Below are positions 25,901 to 32,710 of a stretch of DNA of 41,736 nucleotides, in pieces. The stretch is from Ornithinimicrobium sp. GTDB taxonomy: Bacteria; Actinomycetota; Actinomycetes; Actinomycetales; Dermatophilaceae. The position numbers and the translations under genes are program-made. The notes under the pieces are model-generated. The model did no database searches, was not told where the DNA came from, and was given only the letters and a program-made list of their open reading frames with translations. The stretch spans positions 1 through 41,736 of the forward strand of contig NZ_JAUNVI010000021.1 in assembly GCF_030537745.1 (NCBI RefSeq), in the 5' to 3' direction. Each line of letters begins with the position of its first letter. The first letter of the stretch is position 1.

Positions 25901-26624
25901 CGAATACCTGTGGCGAGGCCACCGGCATGTCGGCATACCAGTCGTAGAAACTCAGCATCGACCCACCGATGAGGTTGACGAAGCGAGCGCCCGAGGCGTG
26001 GGAGACCATCGACATCGCCGGAATGGGCGAGAAGCCAGCGACCCGGTCAGGGCCCCATTTGCGGATCGTGTGCACGTGAGCGGCCGCGACGATCTCGATG
26101 GCCTCGTCCCACGACGCACGAACCAGCCCGCCTTTGCCGCGGGCGCTCTTGTAACGAGCCGCCCGCACCGGGTCCTCGGTGACGTCGGCCCACGCGAGGA
26201 CGGGATCGCTCAACCGCGCCTTGGCCTCGCGGTACATCTCCAGCAGCACACCGCGGATGTAGGGGTATCTGGTGCGGGTCGGTGAGTACGTGTACCAGGA
26301 GAAGGAAGCCCCCCGGGGACAGCCCCTTGGCTCGTACTCCGGCTTGTCCGGGCCCGTCGTCGGATAGTCCACGGCCTGGGTCTCCCAGGTGATGATCCCG
26401 TCCTTGACATAGACGTTCCACGAGCAGGAGCCTGTGCAGTTCACGCCGTGCGTGGACCGCACGACCTTCTCGTGACTCCAACGATCGCGCCAGAACGCGT
26501 CGCCAGACCGGCCGCCGACTTTAAGCAGTGTTCGACCGTCCGGGGAAACCTCCTGCTTCGGGGTCAAGAACCGGCGCATGCCGATCAGCGTGTCCGTCAA
26601 TTTGCTGTTCATCGTCACGCTCAT
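22920..26624 (-). CDS. narG: Respiratory nitrate reductase alpha subunit (molybdoenzyme)
   Basis: A 1234-residue catalytic subunit reducing nitrate to nitrite with bis-MGD molybdenum. The FS0 iron-sulfur ligands are His 59, Cys 63, Cys 67 and Cys 102 (HGVNCTGSCSW and CPRG). The molybdenum-ligating Asp is at 228 in SFYDWYADMP. Conserved blocks such as GDQTDVPESGDWWDAG and the C-terminal GPTGNQRDEVTVIRRR match mycobacterial NarG as I recall it. No twin-arginine signal is present, as expected for cytoplasm-facing Nar. The start is uncertain: ATG 26622-26624 is used; ATG four codons later is equally possible and neither has a strong ribosome site. The operon is narGHJI with no narK or cofactor genes in the window. 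Confidence 0.95.
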   Translation of the reverse strand: MSVTMNSKLTDTLIGMRRFLTPKQEVSPDGRTLLKVGGRSGDAFWRDRWSHEKVVRSTHGVNCTGSCSWNVYVKDGIITWETQAVDYPTTGPDKPEYEPRGCPRGASFSWYTYSPTRTRYPYIRGVLLEMYREAKARLSDPVLAWADVTEDPVRAARYKSARGKGGLVRASWDEAIEIVAAAHVHTIRKWGPDRVAGFSPIPAMSMVSHASGARFVNLIGGSMLSFYDWYADMPVASPQVFGDQTDVPESGDWWDAGYLILWGSNVPVTRTPDAHFMTEARYRGQKVIVVSPDYADSTKFADEWLPAEPGTDGALAMAMGHVILKEFYVDRQTPYFTQYVKKFSDLPFLVTLDVAQAADGQTTHTAGKFLTAADLSDEIEPEVENAAFKPVLIDATTDELVAPPGTLGHRFGETGEGKWNLDLGDIDPVLSLLDGAELTVPVDMPRFDAGQGNVGAIRRGVPARRVAGRLVTTVFDLLLAQYGVGRPGLPGEWPTGYDDATSPYTPAWQATITGVSAERAERIGREFAQNAVDSTGRSMIIMGAGTNHWFHSDTIYRTFLALTTITGCQGVNGGGWAHYVGQEKVRPLTGYTQLANALDWMRPPRNMIQTAYWYLHTDQFRYDQFGADTLSAQTGKGQLAGKTTADVIAQSARLGWMPSYPTFDRNPLIISTQAREAGKSTKDYVVDELKAGRLNFAAEDPDAPENFPRVLSLWRSNLFGSSAKGNEYFLNHLLGASHAISAQETPERHRPKEVTWHDEAPTGKLDLLTTLDFRMTSSTLLSDVVLPAATWYEKYDLSTTDMHPFVNSFNPAISPPWQSRTDWDAWQEISRVFSRLAVRHLGKQTDVVAAPLTHDTPDAMALPHGKVLDWKYGECEPVPGVTMPKIIEVERDYTAVGDMMRAVGPLLDTLGATTKGITYDLRQEIADLREKNGHVRGGVADGRPDILHDIQACEMILAFSGTTNGRLATQGFKTLEKRTGRLLHDLSEENEGHRVTFADTQRGPAPVITSPEWSGSETGGRRYSPFTVNVERLKPWHTLTGRMHFYLDHDWMTELGEGLPTFRPPLDMTALFDEPAIGDTPAQGISVRYLTPHHKWSIHSEYQDNLLMLSLFRGGPGIWMSPQDAEKIGVRDNEWIEAVNRNGVVTARAIISHRMPEGTVYMYHSQDRLIDMPLSETTGRRGGNHNSLTRLMIKPTHMVGGYAQQSYAFNYMGPTGNQRDEVTVIRRRNQEVTY

Positions 26625-26860
26625 ACAGACCGGCTTCCCGTCAGCCTTGCCGACTGGCTCGCGAACTCTGCCCGGGTCCTGGCGCCGGCCCATCGCCTGT
26701 GTGCGAACTGGTGACGGGACCCGATGATGCAACGGACGCTACCAGTGCCGGGCAGGCGCCGCTACCCTCCTGCGGGCAGTCAAGGAAGCGGCCTGACCGG
26801 CACCGTCGTCGGCACCCTCCTGCGCGAGTGGTCGCCCCAGCACTATCCCAGCAGCGTCGC

Positions 26861-26875
26861 AGGAGCCAGGCTCCT
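26861..26875. terminator. Short palindrome in the narG upstream region
   Basis: AGGAGCCAGGCTCCT is a self-complementary 15-mer starting 12 bases after the stop of the META-domain lipoprotein. It could be a weak terminator for that gene or an operator for narG. No T-tract follows. The rest of 26625-26886 shows no FNR-type TTGAT-N4-ATCAA site that I could find. Confidence 0.25.
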
Positions 26876-26886
26876 CAGGCCATGAT

Positions 26887-27741
26887 CTACGAGGTCGCCA
26901 CCGCGAGAAGGTCGATCCCCTCATGGTCGCCTTCGAGGCTTAGCCGATTCGCCTCGACCGTGAAGTGGAGGGTTTGCTGGTCTATCGCGGCCACGATGAG
27001 TTGTTCGATCTCCCTGGCTGGCTGGGGGCACGACATCTTCGTGAGTGCGAGCGCACCGATCTCAAGGGTGTCGCCGGACACCTCGTAGGTGGCGCTACCG
27101 GTATTACACCCCGTCTGCACCTGGAGCCTGCCGTTCCCGTCGAAGAGCAGCGTTGCCTGCTCCATCCCGGTCGAGTGCGCGACCGTGTCGCTGGTGCGGT
27201 GCGAATCCAGCTGCCAGGTCGTTCCCTGGAGGGGACGGTCCGGGTCAGCCACCTCGCGGTCGGTCAGGACCAACTCGGTGTCACCTGAGGTCAAACGGAG
27301 CTCATCTGCCTGCACCGCGAGCTCTGGACCAGCGGTCAAGAAGATCGCGAGCCACTCGTCCTGGGCCATCAACTCCGGGTCACAACCCATCTGGGTGCCC
27401 GCCAGGTCGGAGACGCGTAGGGCGTCCTGCTCCACGGTATAGGCGCCGAACATGGAGTTGCAGCCGGCGTTGGCGTTGAGTGAGCCATCCCTGAAACTCA
27501 ACCGCACCTGCGTGCCGTCGACCAGTTGGTGGCCGGTGACGGAGGTCGACAAGAAGGTCCGCCCGTCGACCGCATCCGAAGCGTGGGGTGAGGAGTCGGC
27601 TTTGTCGTCGGCAGAGGCAGTGCTTGACCCGGCGGGTTCGGTCGAGCCGCCAGGATCGACTTGACCACCGCACGCGGTCAGGACTACGGCGGCGGCACAC
27701 ATGATGAAGGGGGCGAGGCGCAGGGTTCGGAGGAATTCCAT
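26887..27741 (-). CDS. Lipoprotein with two META (HslJ-like) domains
   Basis: A 284-residue exported lipoprotein. The signal peptide ends in the lipobox LTAC at about residue 24, followed by a Ser/Thr/Asp-rich linker. Two META repeats follow. The first has NANAGCNSMFGAYTVEQDALRV then TQMGCDPELMAQDEWL; the second has QTGCNTGSATYEVSGDTLEI then TKMSCPQPAREIEQLI. The Cys pairs (GCN and MxC) are a family trait and probably form disulfides. META/HslJ proteins are linked to heat and antibiotic stress, but no biochemical role is settled. Start ATG 27739-27741 is chosen because the signal peptide begins there; the open frame upstream has no signal. It is separated from narG by 262 bases and is probably an independent unit. 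Confidence 0.85.
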   Translation of the reverse strand: MEFLRTLRLAPFIMCAAAVVLTACGGQVDPGGSTEPAGSSTASADDKADSSPHASDAVDGRTFLSTSVTGHQLVDGTQVRLSFRDGSLNANAGCNSMFGAYTVEQDALRVSDLAGTQMGCDPELMAQDEWLAIFLTAGPELAVQADELRLTSGDTELVLTDREVADPDRPLQGTTWQLDSHRTSDTVAHSTGMEQATLLFDGNGRLQVQTGCNTGSATYEVSGDTLEIGALALTKMSCPQPAREIEQLIVAAIDQQTLHFTVEANRLSLEGDHEGIDLLAVATS

Positions 27742-27892
27742 ACCCGTATGACGTCCCGTCACGGCAACTGGTTGCATGCGGCCAGTCGGGCCTTTGGCAG
27801 CGATGCTCGAGTTCGGGTGCGTCGCGTCGGGTCCGTGAGGAGTTGGGGTAGAACCCGGAGACTTTGCCGACCTGGGTCCAGCCGCTCCAGAC

Positions 27893-28585
27893 CTACAGTG
27901 TGGACCCTCCAGCCCAAGCAGCGCGGACGTGACCGATGTGCTGTCCCACCAGCGCGGCCATCCGATCCGCATCCTGTTCGAGAGCCACATTGACCATCTC
28001 CTCGTGCTCGGCGCAGAGCGTGAGCATCAGTCCCGTGCCGAGCATGTCCTGCAGCCCGTAGAGCCGCGAACGGCTGCGCAGGCGCTGCACTTCCTCCACC
28101 ACGTACCGGTTGCCGTGCAGCGCCAAGAAGCGCACATGAAACTCGGTGTCGGCCTGGATGTAGGTCACGAGATCGCCCCGCCTGGCCGCGTCCGTAATGT
28201 CCTGCGCCAGGGGTCGCAGCGCTTCGACGGCCTCGGCCACCTGCCCCTCGCAGGCCACGGCCACCATCCCCATGACCGGCGGCTCAATGAGCATCCGCAG
28301 CTCGGCCATCGCGTCTAGCTCGTGCTCGTCCAGTTCAGTGACCCGGAAGCCCTTGTTGCGGACGATCTCGACGAGACCCTCCCCCACCAGGTCGAGCATG
28401 GCCTCCCGCACCGGCGTCGCTGAGACCCCAAACCCCACGGCCAGGGACGGCGCGGAGTAGACGGTCCCAGGCCGCATCTTGCCGCTGATCAAGAGCGCTC
28501 GCAGGGCCGCGGCAACCTGTTCACGCAGGCTCGTCCGGCCTCCGTAGCTCGGCAGCTCCAAGGCGCTCAGCTCATCCCTGGTCAC
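27893..28585 (-). CDS. GntR-family transcriptional regulator, FCD subfamily
   Basis: A 230-residue regulator. The winged helix-turn-helix is at about residues 18-80 (LREQVAAALRALLISGKMRPG, then FGVSATPVREAMLDLVGEGLVEI), and the FCD ligand-binding domain follows (ELRMLIEP, DTEFHVRFLALHGNRYVVE, EHEEMVNVALEQDADRMAALV). Asp and His residues in these blocks commonly bind a metal that holds a carboxylate ligand. I chose GTG 28583-28585: GGAGG lies five bases before, and the GTG overlaps the stop of the upstream remnant reading frame as GTGA. An ATG 12 bases upstream lacks ribosome-site spacing. It is last in the hydroxyproline operon and is its likely repressor, with hydroxyproline or a pathway acid as effector. 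Confidence 0.88.
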   Translation of the reverse strand: MTRDELSALELPSYGGRTSLREQVAAALRALLISGKMRPGTVYSAPSLAVGFGVSATPVREAMLDLVGEGLVEIVRNKGFRVTELDEHELDAMAELRMLIEPPVMGMVAVACEGQVAEAVEALRPLAQDITDAARRGDLVTYIQADTEFHVRFLALHGNRYVVEEVQRLRSRSRLYGLQDMLGTGLMLTLCAEHEEMVNVALEQDADRMAALVGQHIGHVRAAWAGGSTL

Positions 28586-28734
28586 ACCATCCTCCATCCT
28601 CGTCGCAGCACAAAGTCCTGGGACATCGGGTGCCCACTGCCCGCCGCGAGGGTCCGTGGGTCGACCGTGAACTCGCTGGTGACCACAAGATACGCCGTGC
28701 TCGCTACCACCGGGACCATCGTCGGGCTCGTCAC
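28582..28734 (-). pseudogene. C-terminal remnant of a proline-racemase-family gene (50 codons)
   Basis: A 50-codon frame whose product resembles only the C-terminus of proline racemase/hydroxyproline epimerase. It contains VPVV, then AY five residues on from VPVV's start of match, then FTVDPR and a terminal FVLR. Compared with residues 312-332 of the enzyme at 40078-41106, 13 of 21 positions agree without a gap. It lacks both catalytic Cys regions, so it cannot be an active enzyme alone. Its GTG start overlaps the stop of the intact epimerase (GTGA at 28731-28734), and its stop overlaps the GTG of the GntR gene. Most likely a tandem duplicate lost all but its end, leaving the coupling to the regulator. 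A translated small protein is the alternative. Confidence 0.55.
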
Positions 28735-29732
28735 AGCAAGAAGCCGGCCGGGAACGGGTCGGTCGGATCCAACATGTACTGCGCCGTACCGGTGATCCAC
28801 GCGCGCCCGGTCACCTGCGGGAGCACGCCGGGCCGGTCACCCACCATGGTCTCGCCGGCCAGCCGTCCGAGGAAGCGCGAGCCGATGAAGGATTCGTTGA
28901 CGAACTCCGCACCGAGATCGAGCTGCCCGCGCGCGTGCAACTGCGCCATGCGCGCGCTCGTCCCGGTGCCACAAGGAGAGCGGTCGAACCAGCCGGGATA
29001 GATCGCCATGGCGTGCCGCGAGTGCTGGGCCGTCGACCCGGGCGCCTCGAGGTAGACGTGGTGGCACACGTTGATGTCCGGGTTCTCCGGGTGCGTCACG
29101 GGATTCTGCTCGTTGATGGCGGCCATAATCGACAACCCCGCATCCAGCATCCGCGCCTTTTCTGAGCGCTCGAATGCGATCCCGAGGTCATCCAGCCGCA
29201 CGAACGCATAGAAGTTGCCGCCGTAGGCGATGTCGTAACGGACTTGCCCTAGACCCCGCACGTCGACCACCTGGTCAAGTGCGTGGCTGTAGGAGGCGAC
29301 GTTGTCCAGCGTGACGGAGACCGCGCGGCCGTCCTCGACCTTGACCCGGGTCGTCACCAGTCCGGCGGGGGTGTCGAGACGGATGACCGTCTCCGGTTCG
29401 GTGACCTGCACCATGCCGGTCTCGACGAGTACGGTCGCGACGCCCATGGTGCCGTGGCCGCACATCGGCAGGCAACCGGAGACCTCGATGTAGAGCACTC
29501 CGTAGTCGGCGTCGGGCCGCGTGGGCGGCTGCAGGATTGCGCCGCTCATCGAGGCGTGCCCGCGGGGCTCGGTCATCAGAAGCGTGCGAAGGTCGTCCCG
29601 CTCGGCCACGAAGCGCTGGCGCCGCTCGAACATCGTGGCGCCAGGAAGCACCCCGACGCCTCCGGTGATCACCCGAGTGGGCATGCCCTCGGTGTGGGAG
29701 TCGACGGCGTGGTAGACGACGGAGGATCGCAT
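28731..29732 (-). CDS. Proline racemase family: probable 4-hydroxyproline 2-epimerase
   Basis: A 333-residue cofactor-free epimerase. Both catalytic cysteines are present: Cys 91 in MCGHGTMG and Cys 254 in DRSPCGTGTSA. Two cysteines indicate a racemase/epimerase; in trans-3-hydroxyproline dehydratases of this family one is replaced by Thr. The neighbours encode every later step of D-hydroxyproline breakdown, so the likely reaction is trans-4-hydroxy-L-proline to cis-4-hydroxy-D-proline. The start is ATG 29730-29732 with AAAGGA seven bases before. The protein ends with the normal family tail (WITGTAQYMLDPTDPFPAGFLL), so the remnant that follows is extra. Proline racemase activity is a less likely alternative. 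Confidence 0.87.
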   Translation of the reverse strand: MRSSVVYHAVDSHTEGMPTRVITGGVGVLPGATMFERRQRFVAERDDLRTLLMTEPRGHASMSGAILQPPTRPDADYGVLYIEVSGCLPMCGHGTMGVATVLVETGMVQVTEPETVIRLDTPAGLVTTRVKVEDGRAVSVTLDNVASYSHALDQVVDVRGLGQVRYDIAYGGNFYAFVRLDDLGIAFERSEKARMLDAGLSIMAAINEQNPVTHPENPDINVCHHVYLEAPGSTAQHSRHAMAIYPGWFDRSPCGTGTSARMAQLHARGQLDLGAEFVNESFIGSRFLGRLAGETMVGDRPGVLPQVTGRAWITGTAQYMLDPTDPFPAGFLL

Positions 29733-29777
29733 GATTCGGTCCTTTGCTGCGGGGTTTCGGTGGTGGTTGCTCGGGTC

Positions 29778-31259
29778 TCAGGTGTGGCGTGCCAAGCTCG
29801 GCCCGGCGGCGTGGGGGGCTGCGTGGGCGCCGCGGGGCAGCGGCGCGACGACCAGCCGCTCCGGCACCTCGTTGTCGTCGCCGCCCGCCAGGGCGCCGAC
29901 CGCAGGGGCGCACATCCGCCCCTGGCACCACCCCATCCCTGCCCGGGTCAGCTGCTTGACCTGGCGCACGCCGGTTGCGCCGTCCCGCACGGCCTGACGC
30001 ACCTGGCCGGCAGAAACCTCTTCACATCGGCAGACGAGGACTGAGTCGTCCAGCCAGCTGGTCCAGCCCTCCGGGACCGGGTGGGCGTGCGCCATCGCCG
30101 CAGCGAAGCGCCGGTGTCGCGCGATGCGACGACGCATCCGGTCGAGCGCTCGCCCGTCGGTGACCGCAGGACGACCAAGGCCACGCAGGACGCCCTCGGC
30201 CGCCAGCTGCCCCTCGCGCAGCGCCAACTCGGCTCCACCGATGCCGCAGACCTCTCCGGCAGCCGACAGGCCCGGCACAGAGGTCCGCTGCCACGCGTCG
30301 ACAGCCACCACCTGGTTGCCGTCCCAAGACCTGATCAGCTCGGCGCCCAGCGTGACCGCCAGGTCCAGCTGCGGCACGAAGCCCCAGCCGGTGCCGACGG
30401 CGTCCGCCTCGACCAGGCGCTGAGTCCCGGGCACGACCACACCGCGGGCGTCCAGCCGAGACAACGTCACCGCCTCCACCCTGTCGGTGCCGTGGGCAGC
30501 GGTGACCGCGTGGCGTAGGTAAACCGGCACGCGGCGCCGGGCCAGGGCGGCGGCGTAGCCAAGACCCTCGGCGAGCTTGCCCGGCAGGGCCAGCGCCGCC
30601 GCGGCCCCGGATGCCCAACGGCGCGGGTCATTGGCCTCGCACACCACCACGCTGGCGCCGCGGACGGCCAGTCCGGTCGCCACCGGCAGCAGGAAGGGGC
30701 CGGTGCCCCCGACCACCACGCGGTTACCAGCCAGGACCCCGCTGCCCTTGAGCAGCGCTTGGATCCCTCCTGCGGTGTAGACCCCCGGCAGGTCCCACCC
30801 CGGAAACGGCAGGGGCCGGTCGTAAGCGCCGGTCGCCAGCAGCATCCGGGAAGCGGTGACGCGCAGCGTCCGCTCCCGGCCGGGGCCGGCTGCCCGGTCC
30901 ACGAGGTGCAGGCTCAACTCCTCGGGGACGTCCGGTCCGGCGGTCGGTCCTCCCAGCCGGCTCACCGTCCAAGCCTGGTGGAGCGGGAGCAGCCTGCAGC
31001 GTCCCTGCTGGACGCCGTCCTGGACTGTCTTGGTCAGTCGCTCGTAGGTCGTCAGGTCGTGGTGGAGGTCCTCGCCACGATCTACGGCCGACCCACGTGG
31101 GGGGTGCCTCCAGTATTGTCCGCCGAGCTCCTGGCCCGAGTCGACGAGCGCGACGGTCAGACCGCCCAGCAGCGCGACCGCGGTCGCGGCCAGCCCGGCC
31201 GGGCCCGCGCCTACCACCGCCAGGTCGTAGGCCGTTCCAGGCGTGGTGTCAGAGGTCAT
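29778..31259 (-). CDS. Flavoprotein large subunit of D-hydroxyproline dehydrogenase type (module 2)
   Basis: A 493-residue FAD protein, paralogous to 5313-6845. FAD motif GAGPAG is at residues 17-22, with ATGAYDRPLPFPGWDLPGVYTAGGIQ and a second nucleotide-binding motif GGTGPFLLP. The C-terminal 2Fe-2S domain has Cys at about 410, 412, 445 and 450 (VCRCEE, WCQGRMC). In hydroxyproline gene clusters this subunit joins a small 2Fe-2S protein and a DAO-type subunit to oxidise cis-4-hydroxy-D-proline to pyrroline-4-hydroxy-2-carboxylate. The start ATG 31257-31259 overlaps the preceding gene by 11 bases and has AGGAGGG eight bases before. An ATG nine codons upstream lies deeper in that gene. Assignment to this substrate comes from context. 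Confidence 0.86.
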   Translation of the reverse strand: MTSDTTPGTAYDLAVVGAGPAGLAATAVALLGGLTVALVDSGQELGGQYWRHPPRGSAVDRGEDLHHDLTTYERLTKTVQDGVQQGRCRLLPLHQAWTVSRLGGPTAGPDVPEELSLHLVDRAAGPGRERTLRVTASRMLLATGAYDRPLPFPGWDLPGVYTAGGIQALLKGSGVLAGNRVVVGGTGPFLLPVATGLAVRGASVVVCEANDPRRWASGAAAALALPGKLAEGLGYAAALARRRVPVYLRHAVTAAHGTDRVEAVTLSRLDARGVVVPGTQRLVEADAVGTGWGFVPQLDLAVTLGAELIRSWDGNQVVAVDAWQRTSVPGLSAAGEVCGIGGAELALREGQLAAEGVLRGLGRPAVTDGRALDRMRRRIARHRRFAAAMAHAHPVPEGWTSWLDDSVLVCRCEEVSAGQVRQAVRDGATGVRQVKQLTRAGMGWCQGRMCAPAVGALAGGDDNEVPERLVVAPLPRGAHAAPHAAGPSLARHT

Positions 31260-31515
31260 GACCGGTGCCCTCCTGGGTGCGGACACCCAGCCGCTCGATG
31301 GCCAACACCTGGCAGGCCCGCTGGTTCGGCACGCCGTTCACGGTGACCAGGCAGTCGTAGCAGACTCCGATCCCGCAGAAGATCCCCCTTGGCCGGCCCT
31401 CGCGACGGGTGCTTCGCCACGCGGCCCGGCCGTGCGCCACGAGGGCGGCGCCGACGGTCTGGCCGGGCACGAAGGGGACGGGGCGTCCGTCGAGGTCGAA
31501 GCTGCTGCCGCTCAT
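31249..31515 (-). CDS. Small 2Fe-2S-binding subunit of D-hydroxyproline dehydrogenase type (module 2)
   Basis: An 88-residue ferredoxin-like protein with CGIGVCYDC (Cys 47, 52, 55) and Cys 68 in QRACQV, the four HcnA-type ligands. It corresponds to 6845-7129 in module 1 with identical cysteine spacing. In the complex it should relay electrons from the DAO-type subunit to the large flavoprotein. ATG 31513-31515 overlaps the DAO-type stop as ATGA and has GGAGG seven bases before. The stop lies inside the next gene, an 11-base overlap. The C-terminus is Arg/Gly/Thr-rich and short. Confidence 0.88.
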   Translation of the reverse strand: MSGSSFDLDGRPVPFVPGQTVGAALVAHGRAAWRSTRREGRPRGIFCGIGVCYDCLVTVNGVPNQRACQVLAIERLGVRTQEGTGHDL

Positions 31516-32693
31516 GGCGGGTCCTCCAGGTCGGCGCCGGCGGCGGTCAGCAGCCGGTCGGGTAAGAAGGGCGCGGGGTTGATACCCAGCGTCGCAAGCG
31601 GGTCAGCACCGGTCAGGTGCGCAGCGACGAGCTCGCCGGTGGCCGGCGCCAGGCCGATCCCGGCGCCCTCGTGGCCGCAGGCGTGCAGGACCCCCGGCAC
31701 CCGAGGGTCTGGTCCGATGACGGGCAGATGGTCGGGGCAGTACGGACGGAACCCGCGGTAGACGCGCATCAACTGGACCTGCCGCAGCACCGGGAACAGC
31801 CGCACCGCCTGCGCCGCCAGCGCGGCCACGGTCCCCGCGTCCATGGACCGGTCGAAGCCGACACGCTCGCGGCTAGCCCCGATGAGGATCGTTCCGCCGC
31901 GGGTGTACTCCACCACGCACGAGGTCTCCAGTCCCTCGGTGGAGGCCGAGACGTTGGCGACGTAGTCGGCAGAGTAGACCTTGTGGTGCACCAGCGGTGG
32001 TGTCGGCTCGGTGACCAGCACAAAGCCCTTCCTGGGCAGGACCGGGATCGGGGCGCCCAGCGCCGCTCCCACCTGCCCGCCCCAAGTGCCAGAGGCGTTG
32101 ACGACGGCGTCGCACGGTATGGAGCGTCCATCGGCGCAGAGCACCGCGTGCAGCACCCCGTCGGGGGACCTGCGGGCTCCGACCACCTCGGTGCCGGGGT
32201 GGTATGCGGCGCCCAGACGCCGCGCCTCCGCCAGGATGGCGACGGCGGCCAGCACCGGCTGCACCTGGGCGTCTTGCGGGTAGTGGAAACCGCCGGGGGC
32301 GTTCGGCGCCAGGTGGGGTTCCAGCGTCAGCAGGTCCGCAATCCCTACTTCCTCGGCTACCACGCCGGCGAGTGTCTGCGCATCCGCGAACGCGCGCAGC
32401 GGCACCATCGCCGGCGCGGTCGTGGCGACGACCACTCCGCCCTTGGCGTCGTACTCCAGCGCATCCGCTCCGAGCTCCGCAGCCCATCGGCGCCACGTGC
32501 TGCCGCTGGCCAGCGCCAGGTCCAACTCGGGTCCTGGTGCCTTGTCGGACACTAGGATGTTGCCCTCCCCGCGACTCGTCGTGCCGGCGCCGACCTGACC
32601 GAGGTCGAGCACCACCACCTCGCACCCGGCGCGCGCGGCAGCTAAGGCGCAACTCGCGCCGACGATGCCAGCGCCGACGATGACGACGCGCAT
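31512..32693 (-). CDS. DAO-family FAD oxidoreductase, catalytic subunit of D-hydroxyproline dehydrogenase type (module 2)
   Basis: A 393-residue DAO-fold flavoprotein. GAGIVG at residues 7-12 binds FAD, followed by TTSRGEGNILVSDK, a segment I associate with hydroxyproline-type dehydrogenase subunits. RGFRPYCPDHLPVIGP and GHEGAGIGLAPATGELVA are the C-terminal FAD-contacting blocks. It is the probable site of cis-4-hydroxy-D-proline oxidation. ATG 32691-32693 has GGAG five bases before; it starts 17 bases after the aldehyde dehydrogenase stop. The module 1 homologue has a different segment (GQNAGSLHFQ) at the substrate side, which argues for separate substrates rather than redundant copies. Confidence 0.87.
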   Translation of the reverse strand: MRVVIVGAGIVGASCALAAARAGCEVVVLDLGQVGAGTTSRGEGNILVSDKAPGPELDLALASGSTWRRWAAELGADALEYDAKGGVVVATTAPAMVPLRAFADAQTLAGVVAEEVGIADLLTLEPHLAPNAPGGFHYPQDAQVQPVLAAVAILAEARRLGAAYHPGTEVVGARRSPDGVLHAVLCADGRSIPCDAVVNASGTWGGQVGAALGAPIPVLPRKGFVLVTEPTPPLVHHKVYSADYVANVSASTEGLETSCVVEYTRGGTILIGASRERVGFDRSMDAGTVAALAAQAVRLFPVLRQVQLMRVYRGFRPYCPDHLPVIGPDPRVPGVLHACGHEGAGIGLAPATGELVAAHLTGADPLATLGINPAPFLPDRLLTAAGADLEDPP

Positions 32694-32710
32694 ACTTGCT
32701 CCACCGGTTG

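Noticed and set aside
26625-26886. Search for an FNR-type or CRP-type site before narG.
   Set aside because: No TTGAT-N4-ATCAA and no convincing TGTGA-N6-TCACA was found. TGTGCGAACTGGTGACG has the wrong spacing.
26739-27088. Open frames running from the narG upstream region into the META lipoprotein gene.
   Set aside because: They are low-complexity Arg/Pro/Ser-rich translations without a ribosome site and overlap a lipoprotein with clear domains.
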